Shown in pieces: positions 7,966-15,338 of a stretch of DNA of 31,264 nucleotides (the stretch's first letter is position 1; each line of letters starts with the position of its first letter). A program made the position numbers and the translations under genes. Under the pieces are notes generated by a model. It saw only the letters and a list, made by a program, of their open reading frames with translations, searched no databases and had not been told where the DNA came from. Source of the DNA: DASVLX01 sp035552275 (GTDB lineage Bacteria > Actinomycetota > Actinomycetes > Mycobacteriales > Pseudonocardiaceae); assembly GCA_035552275.1 (NCBI GenBank), contig DASZLR010000261.1:1-31264 (forward strand). The letters are read 5' to 3'.

Positions 7966-8769
7966 CTAGCCAAGAAGTTTGTCGCGGAGCCCGGCCAGGG
8001 TGCGGGCGAGCAGGCGGGAGACGTGCATCTGGGAGATGCCCAGCTTTTCGGCGATCTGGCTCTGTGTCATGTTCAGGTAGAACCGCATGGTCAGGATGCG
8101 CAGCTCGCGTTCGGGCAGCTGCTGCAACAGCGGCCGCAGCGACTCGTGGTACTCGACTTTGACCAGCGCGTCGTCCTCGAACCCGATCGCCGCGATCAGC
8201 GCCGTGCTCGTCGCGCCGTCCACCGCCATACCGTCCAATGAGGACGTTCGGTAGGCGGCCATCGCCTCGATGCCCTCGTAGACGTCCTCCACCGGAACGT
8301 TCAGGTGCGCGGCGATGTCGGTGGGTGCGGGCGCCCGGCCGAGATGCTGGGCCAGCTCGGCGATCGCGGTGCCGATGCGCAGGTGCAGTTCCTTGAGCCG
8401 GCGGGGCACCTGCAACGACCAGCTCGTGTCGCGGAAGTGCCGGCGCACCGCGCCCAGGATCGTCGGGATCGCGAACGCCGGGAAGTCGATGCCCCTGGTC
8501 GGGTCGAACCGGTCGACCGCGTTGATCAAGCCCAATGTCGCGGCCTGCTCCAGATCACCGTGTGGCTCGCCCCGGTTCCAGAACCGGCGGGCCGCCTGCT
8601 GCGCCAGCGGAAGGTAGCCGATCACCAGCCGGGAACGCAGTTCGAGCCGACGCGGATGGTCGTCGGCCAACGCGGCCATCTCATGGAACAGCGGAAGAAG
8701 ATGGCCGTACTCGGTCGCCGCTTCGACGCTGGTGTCCCGCTGCTGCGGCCCATCGCCCGGTCCGGTCAA
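7966..8769 (-). CDS. sigF: SigB/SigF-family RNA polymerase sigma factor
   Basis: A 267-residue group 3 sigma factor. Region 2 reads LVIGYLPLAQQAARRFWNRG, then DLEQAATLGLINAVDRFDPTRG and FPAFAIPTILGAVRRHFRD. Region 3 follows, with an RAPAPTDIAAHLNVPVEDV helix. Region 4 carries the DNA-binding helix-turn-helix MTQSQIAEKLGISQMHVSRL. This is the usual layout of SigB/SigF/SigG stress and development sigmas. The start is a TTG at 8769 that overlaps the rsbW stop (TTGA), the expected coupling of an anti-sigma factor with its target; no better start is available. It is the third gene of the STAS-rsbW-sigF operon. I saw no convincing SigF-type promoter just upstream of that operon, so autoregulation is open. 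Confidence 0.93.
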   Translation of the reverse strand: MTGPGDGPQQRDTSVEAATEYGHLLPLFHEMAALADDHPRRLELRSRLVIGYLPLAQQAARRFWNRGEPHGDLEQAATLGLINAVDRFDPTRGIDFPAFAIPTILGAVRRHFRDTSWSLQVPRRLKELHLRIGTAIAELAQHLGRAPAPTDIAAHLNVPVEDVYEGIEAMAAYRTSSLDGMAVDGATSTALIAAIGFEDDALVKVEYHESLRPLLQQLPERELRILTMRFYLNMTQSQIAEKLGISQMHVSRLLARTLAGLRDKLLG

Positions 8770-9176
8770 GCGTCGGCCGCCTTGGCCCGTCTCTTGACGA
8801 GTTCGATGTGCGCGACCTCATCGGACACCCACGATCGGACCTCGTCAGCCAGCGCGTTCAGCACATGCCAGCCGAAGGTGTTCTGCCGCAACAAGGTGGC
8901 GTCGGTCGTCGGCGCGGACGCGCACACCGTGATCTCGGCGGCGCGGATCACGAACCGGCACAACAGATCCGAGGCCGGCTCGGCGGCGGCGACCAGCGCG
9001 CCACACGCCTCGTCCACGGCCAGTTTGAGATCGGCGATCGCGTCCAGGTCGTAGTCGGCGCGCATCGCGATGTCCGACACGACGGCGCGCACGATGGACA
9101 ACTGGCTCGCCGACGCCGGTATCCGCACCTCGATCTCGGCCGGCGCGTCCAGCCGGGTGTGGTCAAGACCCGGCAC
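8766..9176 (-). CDS. rsbW: RsbW/UsfX-like anti-sigma factor
   Basis: A 136-residue GHKL-fold anti-sigma factor that should hold the adjacent SigF inactive. The family pattern is visible: VRIPASASQLSIVRAVVSDI, an N-box-like DLKLAVDEACGALV, and FGWHVLNALADEV. Key residues are missing. The Asn that binds magnesium in SpoIIAB-type kinases is replaced by Ala in the N box, and no DxGxG loop is present; CASAPTTDATLL stands there. Mycobacterial UsfX (Rv3287c), as I recall it, shares this layout including an FxWHVL segment, so this looks like a subfamily trait rather than decay. The GTG start at 9176 overlaps the STAS gene by 14 bases, and the stop overlaps the sigF start. Binding to SigF is very likely; kinase activity toward the STAS partner is doubtful. 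Confidence 0.87.
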   Translation of the reverse strand: MPGLDHTRLDAPAEIEVRIPASASQLSIVRAVVSDIAMRADYDLDAIADLKLAVDEACGALVAAAEPASDLLCRFVIRAAEITVCASAPTTDATLLRQNTFGWHVLNALADEVRSWVSDEVAHIELVKRRAKAADA

Positions 9177-9570
9177 GGCTGGGTTCCACCCGGTTGATGG
9201 CGCGGACGGCTTCCTCCGGGCTGGGATAGACCGGGAAGATCTCCGACAGCCCGGTGGCGATCAGCGGCCGGAGCACGCTGTGCGAGGTCGCGGACAGGAA
9301 CAGCGGCACCGCGCGCCGCTCCGCCTGATGCAGCGCGCCGACCAGCGTGGCCAGACCGGCCGAGCCCAGGAACGTCACCCCGTTCAGGTCGACCACGACG
9401 GCGGGCGCGTCGTCCACCTGCTCGGTCAGACTGGATTTCAACGTCGGCGCGGTCAACATGTCGAGCTCGCCGCTGACGGCGACGACGGTGACCCCGTCGA
9501 GCCGTTGCACCACCACGTCAATGGTGGCGGGCACGGCGAAATCCGATTCCCTGACGTTGGGGTTTGACAT
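9163..9570 (-). CDS. STAS-domain anti-anti-sigma factor
   Basis: A 135-residue single STAS domain of the SpoIIAA/RsbV type. It has the usual strands (TVVAVSGELDMLTAPTLKSS, AVVVDLNGVTFLGSAGLATL) and a C-terminal helix. Ser70 in FLGSAGL is the candidate phosphorylation site; unphosphorylated protein would bind RsbW and free SigF. The position before Ser70 is Gly rather than the Asp of the Bacillus proteins, which is common in actinobacteria. The ATG at 9570 has GGAGAGG a few bases upstream. It is the first gene of the operon and overlaps rsbW. The PP2C protein at 5142-7529 is the nearest candidate phosphatase. A long N-terminal extension or other partner domain is absent. Confidence 0.9.
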   Translation of the reverse strand: MSNPNVRESDFAVPATIDVVVQRLDGVTVVAVSGELDMLTAPTLKSSLTEQVDDAPAVVVDLNGVTFLGSAGLATLVGALHQAERRAVPLFLSATSHSVLRPLIATGLSEIFPVYPSPEEAVRAINRVEPSRAGS

Positions 9571-9812
9571 CTACCTCTCCGACTCGCGCCTCGACCGCTC
9601 CCAGCCACGTTACGGAGATCGGCGTGGCCACACAACCACCACCGGGGCGACGGCGGCGGTGACCCAGGGTGCGACTGATCGCTGGCCTGCGAGCGTAGAG
9701 GGTCCGGTGCGGGCGCGGTCAACAGGTCGGTGCCGGCCGTCACGGCACCGCACAGCGCGTTCGGACCGACACGCCGCTACGGACGGTCGCGAAGTCGCCG
9801 GTCACGGTAGAC

Positions 9813-9841
9813 TTGATGCTGTTGGGTGGTGGTTGTATGAG
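9813..9841 (+). promoter_or_regulatory. Promoter of the toxin-antitoxin operon
   Basis: TTGATG (9813-9818), a 17-base spacer and TATGAG (9836-9841) form a good housekeeping-type promoter. Transcription would start near 9848, about 15 bases before the chosen GTG of the antitoxin gene. The rest of 9571-9812, between this promoter and the STAS gene, shows no recognised feature. Confidence 0.6.
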
Positions 9842-9862
9842 CCGGTCGGAGGTGTGGCAGCT

Positions 9863-10453
9863 GTGGCTGAGGTGAACGATGTGGTAGCCGCGCTGCTTTC
9901 GCGGACGGGCCCGATAACGACCATGAAGCTGCAGAAGCTGGTCTACTACTCGCAGGCATGGCACCTCGTTTTTCATGCTGAACCGTTGTTCCCCAACGTT
10001 ATCGAGGCGTGGCCGCAGGGGCCGGTGACGCGGTCGCTCTACGAGAAGCACCGGGGGCGGCGTCAGTTGGCCACGTGGCCTTCAGGGAACAAGGACAACC
10101 TGACTGCCGCGGAGCAGGACACGTTGCGATGGGTTCTGGGCAAGTACGCGCATTTCTCTGCTGAATCATTGTCGCAGATGACCCACATGGAAGCCCCGTG
10201 GCTGATTGCCAGGGGGACGCTGGGGCCCAACAAGAGTTCATCGAATCCGATCACGTTGCAGAATATGGCGCACTTCTACTCGCGGCAACGTGCCGAAGTT
10301 GACGTCGCGGTGTCGCATGCCGCGGCGAGTGCCGCACTTGAAGGCGTCGAGCTGGATGACAGGTGGCAGGAAACGCTGCGTTCGGTGGCCGCCGGCACGA
10401 AGTCCGCGGAGGATGCGGTGGCCGAAGAGATCCGTCGGGTTAGTCGTCGGTGA
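9863..10453 (+). CDS. Panacea-domain antitoxin with VbhA-like C-terminal tail
   Basis: A 196-residue protein. Residues 1 to about 140 form a Panacea (DUF4065, SocA-like) domain: ITTMKLQKLVYYSQAWHLVF, AEPLF, IEAWPQGPVTRSLY. Panacea proteins neutralise many unrelated toxins. The C-terminal 45 residues carry S156-A-A-L-E160-G161, an exact (S/T)xxxE(G/N) Fic-inhibition motif, followed by VELDDRW, a helix and AGTKSAEDAVAEEIRR, which resembles the end of VbhA-type Fic antitoxins. The partner gene is a Fic enzyme lacking this motif, overlapping by four bases (GTGA). The GTG at 9863 is chosen because GGAGG lies ten bases upstream; GTGs at 9854 and 9872 are alternatives. An open frame continues far upstream but lacks coding character there. 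Codon use is less GC-biased than the neighbours, suggesting transfer. The fold call is firm; the tail's role is inferred from the motif. Confidence 0.88.
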   Translation: MAEVNDVVAALLSRTGPITTMKLQKLVYYSQAWHLVFHAEPLFPNVIEAWPQGPVTRSLYEKHRGRRQLATWPSGNKDNLTAAEQDTLRWVLGKYAHFSAESLSQMTHMEAPWLIARGTLGPNKSSSNPITLQNMAHFYSRQRAEVDVAVSHAAASAALEGVELDDRWQETLRSVAAGTKSAEDAVAEEIRRVSRR

Positions 10454-11028
10454 GTGATCCTTATCTGATTCCCGGCACGGCGTGTCTGGCGAATAAGCTC
10501 GGTATCAGCGATGTGGATGAGCTGTCTGAGGTCGAGTTCAGGCTCGTCAGCATCCGGGAGGTGCAGGTGGCGCGGGACACGCTTCCTGGCGAGTACAACT
10601 TGGCGCATCTGCAAACTTTTCACCACGCGTTGTTTCGAGATGTTTATGAGTGGGCCGGGCATACTCGTACGGTCAACATGTCCAAAGAGAACTCCACGTT
10701 CGCCGCCTGGCAGTTCGTTCAAGACGAGACATCCGCGGTCCTGGCCGGGCTGGAGCGCGATAACTGGCTGATGGGTGTGCAGCGCGAACGATTCATCGAG
10801 CTGTTGGCGCATTACTACGGCGAACTCAACGCCCGACACCCCTTCCGGGAAGGCAACGGGCGCGCACAGCGCGCGTTCCTACGCCAACTTGCTGCCGCGG
10901 CCGGCTGGCGAGTCGACTGGTCGGCGCTGAGCAACGAAGACAACATCGCCGCGTCGAAGCTCACTCTTCTCCGGGCTGACTTCAAACTGATGCGTGAAGT
11001 GCTGGATCTCCTGGTCGTGCGGATGTAG
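10450..11028 (+). CDS. Fic/Doc-family AMP-transferase toxin
   Basis: A 192-residue single-domain Fic protein. The catalytic loop H130-PFREGNGRAQ-R141 matches HxFx(D/E)GNGRxxR in full, with His130 as catalytic base and Glu134 for metal. A target-docking flap is visible at TRTVNMSKENSTFAAWQF (72-89). No (S/T)xxxE(G/N) inhibitory helix occurs in the protein itself, so it fits the class I arrangement in which the inhibitor is a separate antitoxin. Fic toxins usually AMPylate essential proteins such as DNA gyrase and topoisomerase IV; the target here is unknown. The GTG start overlaps the antitoxin stop, and the gene ends 16 bases from the convergent helicase gene. Codon use is more relaxed (for example caaacttttcaccac), as in the antitoxin gene. 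Confidence 0.93.
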   Translation: MSDPYLIPGTACLANKLGISDVDELSEVEFRLVSIREVQVARDTLPGEYNLAHLQTFHHALFRDVYEWAGHTRTVNMSKENSTFAAWQFVQDETSAVLAGLERDNWLMGVQRERFIELLAHYYGELNARHPFREGNGRAQRAFLRQLAAAAGWRVDWSALSNEDNIAASKLTLLRADFKLMREVLDLLVVRM

Positions 11029-11044
11029 ACCACTGGATTGGGTC

Positions 11045-13531
11045 CTACAACTGCCCAACGGTCGTCACCCGGACCGCTGCCGCGCCGGACTCGTCGGATT
11101 CCGCCAGATCGATCTCCGCGCTCAGGCCCCAGTCGTGATCGCCGGCCGGGTCATCGAAGATCTGCCGGACCGTCCACTTGTCCGGCCCGGCGTCCACGCT
11201 CAGCAGCTGCGGACCGCGGGCGTCCGGGCCGGTGCCGATCTCGTCGTACAACTCGAAGTACGGCTGCAGCGCGTCCTCCCACGCCTCGGCGTCCCAGCCA
11301 GACGTGGCGTCCAACTCGCCCAGCGCCCAGTAGTCCCGGCGAGCCGCCAGTTCCACCCGGCGGAACAGCGCGTTGCGCACCAGCACCCGGAACGCCCGGG
11401 TGTTGCGGGTGACCGCCGGCGGCTTCTCGTCCACCACTGCGGCGTCGGTGGGGTTGCGCAGCCGCTCCCACTCGTCCAGCAGGCTGGAATCCACCTGCCG
11501 GACCAACTCGCCCAGCCATTCGACCAGGTCGTTGAGCTCCTCGGTCTTGGCGTCGTCGGGCACGGTCTGCCGGACCGCGCGGTAGGCGTCGGCGAGGTAG
11601 CGCAGCACCAGGCCCTCCGACCGGGCCAGGCCGTAGAAGCCGACGTACTCGGTGAACGTCATCGCCCGCTCGTACATGTCGCGGGCCACCGACTTCGGCG
11701 ACAGCTCGTGCTCGGACACCCAGGGATGGCCGCGCCCGTACGCCTCGTAGCCGGCGTGCAGCAGCTCGGCCAGCGGCCGCGGATGGCCGACGTCCTCCAG
11801 CAGCTCCATCCGTTCCTCGTACTCCACCCCCTCGGCCTTGAGCGCCGCCACGGCCTCGCCGCGCGCCTTGAACCGCTGCGCCGACAGCACCGGCCGGGGA
11901 TCGTCCAAAGTGGACTCGATGACGGACAGGACGTCCAGCGGGTAGCCGGGGGAGTCGCGGTCCAGCAGCTCGATCGCGGCCAGCGCGAACGGTGACAGCG
12001 GCTGGTTCAGCGCGAAGTTGAGTTGCAGCTCGTCCACCAGCTGGAACCGCCGGCCGTCCGGATCCGGCTCGGTCAGCCGCTCGACCACGCCGGCCGCCCG
12101 CAGCGCCCGGTAGATCGCGAACGCCCGCAGGATGTGCCTGCGTTGCGCGGCCGGCGATTCGTGGTTGTCGGTCAACAGGTTCCGCATCGCCGCGAAGGCG
12201 TCGCCGGGCCGGCCGACCACGTTGAGCAGCATCGCGTGGTTGACGGTGAAACTGGAGGTGAGCGGCTCCGGCTCGGCGGCCACCAGCCGCTCGAAGGTGT
12301 GCTCGCTCCACGACACGAAACCCTCGGGCGGCTTCTTGCGCACCACCCGCCGGCGCTTCTTCACGTCGTCGCCGGCCTTGGCCAGCGCCTTCTCGTTCTC
12401 CACCACGTATTCCGGCGCCTGCACGACCACATTCCCCACCGTGTCGTAGCCGGCGCGGCCGGCACGACCGGCGATCTGGTGGAACTCCCGGGCCTTGAGC
12501 TGCCGGGTGCGCGTTCCGTCGTATTTGGACAGTGCGGTGAACAGCACGGTGCGGATCGGCACATTGATGCCCACCCCCAGGGTGTCCGTGCCGCAGACGA
12601 TCTTCAGCAGCCCGGCCTGGGCCAACCGTTCCACCAGTCGCCGGTACTTGGGCAGCATTCCGGCGTGGTGCACGCCGATCCCGTGCCGCACCAGCCGGGA
12701 CAGGGTACGGCCGAAGCCGGCCGAGAACCGGAACCCGCCGATCAGGTCCGCGATCGCGTCCTTCTCGGCGCGGGTGCACACGTTCACGCTCATCAGCGCC
12801 TGCGCCCGTTCCAGCGCGGCGGCCTGGGTGAAGTGCACGACGTAGACCGGCGCGCCGTGGGTGACCAGCAGCTCTTCGATCGTCTCCGGAACCGGGGTGA
12901 GCACGTACCGGTACATCAGCGGGACCGGCCGCTCGGCGGACCGGACGACGGCGGTGGCCCGGCCGGTGCGCCGGGTCAGGTCGCGCTGGAAGAAGTCGAC
13001 GTCGCCGAGGGTGGCCGACATCAGCAGGAACTGCGTGTGCGGGAGTTCCAGCAGCGGCACCTGCCAGGCCCAGCCCCGGTCCGGCTCGGCGTAGAAGTGG
13101 AACTCGTCCATGACCGCCTGGCCGATGTCCGTGCTGCCGCGCAGCGCGAGGTTGGCCAGGATCTCGGCGGTGCAGCAGATGATCGGCGCGTCCGGGTTCA
13201 CGCTGGAGTCGCCGGTCATCATCCCGACCTTCGCCGGGCCGAATATCTCGCACAGCGCGAAGAACTTCTCCGACACCAACGCCTTGATCGGCGCGGTGTA
13301 GAACGTCCGTTTTCCGTGCGCCAGCGCGGTGAAATGCGCGCCGGTGGCGACCAGGCTCTTGCCGGAACCGGTGGGTGTGCTGAGGATGACGTTGTCGCCG
13401 GACACGATCTCGATCAGCGCCTCGGCCTGCGCCGGATAGAGCTCCATGCCCTGCCCGTCCACCCAGGTGGAGAAGGCGTCGAACAGCGAATCGGGGTTTA
13501 CCGGGTCCGGCACCAGGTCGGTCAGCGTCAT
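11045..13531 (-). CDS. Ski2-like DEAD/DEAH helicase with DUF3516-type C-terminus
   Basis: An 828-residue superfamily 2 helicase. Motif I is STPTGSGKS, motif Ia is TAPIKALVSEKFF, motif II is DEFH in place of DEAD/DEVH, motif III is SAT, motif IV-V is LKIVCGTDTLGVGINVPI, and motif VI is QIAGRAGRAG. These are features of the Ski2/HelY-like group, which unwinds structured RNA or DNA. The C-terminal half (about 450-828) is the helical region annotated as DUF3516 in actinobacteria, to my knowledge of unknown function. The ATG at 13531 is chosen because GGAGG lies four bases upstream and homology to the helicase fold begins shortly after; the frame stays open 88 codons further without family resemblance. 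It stands alone, convergent with the Fic gene and divergent from the acyl-CoA operon. The 160-bp region between it and the CoA ligase gene shows no clear promoter. Confidence 0.88.
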   Translation of the reverse strand: MTLTDLVPDPVNPDSLFDAFSTWVDGQGMELYPAQAEALIEIVSGDNVILSTPTGSGKSLVATGAHFTALAHGKRTFYTAPIKALVSEKFFALCEIFGPAKVGMMTGDSSVNPDAPIICCTAEILANLALRGSTDIGQAVMDEFHFYAEPDRGWAWQVPLLELPHTQFLLMSATLGDVDFFQRDLTRRTGRATAVVRSAERPVPLMYRYVLTPVPETIEELLVTHGAPVYVVHFTQAAALERAQALMSVNVCTRAEKDAIADLIGGFRFSAGFGRTLSRLVRHGIGVHHAGMLPKYRRLVERLAQAGLLKIVCGTDTLGVGINVPIRTVLFTALSKYDGTRTRQLKAREFHQIAGRAGRAGYDTVGNVVVQAPEYVVENEKALAKAGDDVKKRRRVVRKKPPEGFVSWSEHTFERLVAAEPEPLTSSFTVNHAMLLNVVGRPGDAFAAMRNLLTDNHESPAAQRRHILRAFAIYRALRAAGVVERLTEPDPDGRRFQLVDELQLNFALNQPLSPFALAAIELLDRDSPGYPLDVLSVIESTLDDPRPVLSAQRFKARGEAVAALKAEGVEYEERMELLEDVGHPRPLAELLHAGYEAYGRGHPWVSEHELSPKSVARDMYERAMTFTEYVGFYGLARSEGLVLRYLADAYRAVRQTVPDDAKTEELNDLVEWLGELVRQVDSSLLDEWERLRNPTDAAVVDEKPPAVTRNTRAFRVLVRNALFRRVELAARRDYWALGELDATSGWDAEAWEDALQPYFELYDEIGTGPDARGPQLLSVDAGPDKWTVRQIFDDPAGDHDWGLSAEIDLAESDESGAAAVRVTTVGQL

Positions 13532-13691
13532 GGTGCCTCCATGGTGCCTGTTCAAACCGGCCCGGTCGATCCGGGGGTTGGCTTCCCGGTGGGTTTCGTG
13601 TTCCGATGGACAGCGGTGCCAGCCCGGCGAGGATCGCGGGGCGGGCATCGGGCCGCCACTACAGCGCTGTCGGGGTGCCGTCGGAGGTGTG

Positions 13692-15326
13692 ATGCGCAAG
13701 GCGATGTTGGAGAGCTTCGTCCTTGGCGATGTGCTGAGGACCCGAGCCCAGACCCACCGAACCGAGCCGTTTCTCAAGTTCCACGAAGGCGACATCAGCT
13801 ACGGCGAAGTCGACGCGATGGCCGATCGGATAGCCCAGGGGCTGATCGCCGGCGGCGTCGGACGCGGCGACCACGTCGCGGTGATGCTCCCCAACTGCGC
13901 CGACTTCCTGTACGTGATCTTCGCCCTGGCCCGGATCGGCGCGGTCGCCGTGCCGGTCAACACCGCCCACCGCGGCGAACTGCTGCGCCACGTGCTGGTC
14001 AGCTCGGACTCCACGATGCTGATCATCGACGACGGCTACGTTGACCGGTTGGCGCCACTGGCGAACAAGCTGCCCGGCCTGCGCCGGATCGTGGTGCGTC
14101 CCCGGGCCGGCAAGGTCGACAGCGGCCCGCATCCGCTGGGCCTGCCGGTGGTCGCCTGGTCGAGCCTGCTCGACCACGGTGCCGAGGCGCCGCGGGTGGA
14201 TGTCGGCTTCCACGACCTGCAGGCGATCATGTACACGTCGGGCACCACCGGCCCGTCCAAGGGTGCGATGTGCTCCCACGCCCTGGCGCTGACCTGCGCG
14301 TACGACTCGCTGAACTACCTGGACCGGTGGGGCCAGACCATCTACTGCCCGCTGCCGCTGTTCCACGCCGCCGGGCTGTGGGACGGCATGATGTCGGCGC
14401 TGCTGGGCGGCGGCTCGATCGCCGTGGTGGACAAGTTCCACGCCTCGACGTTCTGGGACGACGTGCGCCGCTTCGACGCGGCCGTCGCGATGAGCGTGTT
14501 CTCGATGATCCCGATCCTGCTCAACCAGGTGCCCACGCCCCGGGACAAGGACCACCCGCTGCGCACGTTCTACATGGGAAAGTCCAGTTTGGACGAACCG
14601 TTGCGGGAGCGGTTCGGGGTGCGCGCGGTGGAGACGTACACCAGCACCGAGGTCGGCATCGCCACCGGCAGCCCGTACGGCGAGTGGAAGACCGGCTCCT
14701 GCGGCACCGCGCACGATGAGCGGTTCGAGGTCGCCGTGGTGGACGAGCACGACCGCGAGGTGGGACCGGGCGAGCCCGGCGAGCTCGTGGTCCGCCCCCG
14801 GCAGCCGTTCGTGATCACCACCGGCTACTACGGCGCGGCCGAGGCGACCGCGACATGCTTCCGCAACATGTGGTTCCACACCGGCGACCGGGTGTGGCGG
14901 GACGAGGACGGGTACTTCTACTTCCTGGACCGGATGAAGGACTCGATTCGCCGGCGCGGCGAGAACATCTCCGCGTTCGACCTCGAATGCGAGGTCAACC
15001 TGCACCCGGCGGTGCTGGAGTGCGCCGCGATCGGCGTGCCGTCCGAACTGGAGGATGAGGACGTCAAGCTGGCGGTCGTGCTGCGGCCGACCGCGAACCT
15101 GGACGCCGAGGAACTGGTCGACTTCTGCACGGAGAAGCTGCCCCGCTACATGGTTCCGCGCTACGTCGAGTTCGTGGACGCCCTGCCGCGCACGCCCACC
15201 GACAAGGTCGCCAAGTACCGGCTGCGCGCCCAGGGCGACCACGGCATCACCGAGCGCACCTGGGATCGTGAGGCGCCGGCCGTTGGGACAGACGGCGGGG
15301 ACGAACCGAACGCGGCGGCCGGATAG
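13692..15326 (+). CDS. ANL-family acyl-CoA ligase, crotonobetaine/carnitine-CoA ligase-like
   Basis: A 544-residue adenylate-forming enzyme that should activate a carboxylic acid with ATP and load it on CoA. The P-loop is YTSGTTGPSKG (181-191). The A5 region has YTSTEVG. The hinge region TGDRVWRDEDGYFYFLDRMK, followed by the Arg-rich RRRGENIS, is intact, and the C-terminal catalytic lysine lies in TDKVAK (near residue 507). The closest wording is to CaiC-like ligases, though actinobacterial members take many substrates. The ATG at 13692 has GGAGG four bases upstream; ATG 13704 is an alternative. It is the first gene of a five-gene operon of acyl-CoA enzymes; the next gene starts 13 bases after its stop. 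The substrate is unknown; no carnitine genes are nearby, so I do not assign caiC. Confidence 0.9.
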   Translation: MRKAMLESFVLGDVLRTRAQTHRTEPFLKFHEGDISYGEVDAMADRIAQGLIAGGVGRGDHVAVMLPNCADFLYVIFALARIGAVAVPVNTAHRGELLRHVLVSSDSTMLIIDDGYVDRLAPLANKLPGLRRIVVRPRAGKVDSGPHPLGLPVVAWSSLLDHGAEAPRVDVGFHDLQAIMYTSGTTGPSKGAMCSHALALTCAYDSLNYLDRWGQTIYCPLPLFHAAGLWDGMMSALLGGGSIAVVDKFHASTFWDDVRRFDAAVAMSVFSMIPILLNQVPTPRDKDHPLRTFYMGKSSLDEPLRERFGVRAVETYTSTEVGIATGSPYGEWKTGSCGTAHDERFEVAVVDEHDREVGPGEPGELVVRPRQPFVITTGYYGAAEATATCFRNMWFHTGDRVWRDEDGYFYFLDRMKDSIRRRGENISAFDLECEVNLHPAVLECAAIGVPSELEDEDVKLAVVLRPTANLDAEELVDFCTEKLPRYMVPRYVEFVDALPRTPTDKVAKYRLRAQGDHGITERTWDREAPAVGTDGGDEPNAAAG

Positions 15327-15338
15327 GAAACGACAGGG

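Noticed and set aside
9347..9862. A 172-codon upstream extension of the Panacea antitoxin frame
   Set aside because: It overlaps the STAS gene in antisense, has no coding character, and the promoter and GGAGG site lie next to 9863.
13532..13691. Search for a promoter between the helicase and CoA ligase genes
   Set aside because: Only weak hexamer matches were found in both directions, and none was worth naming.
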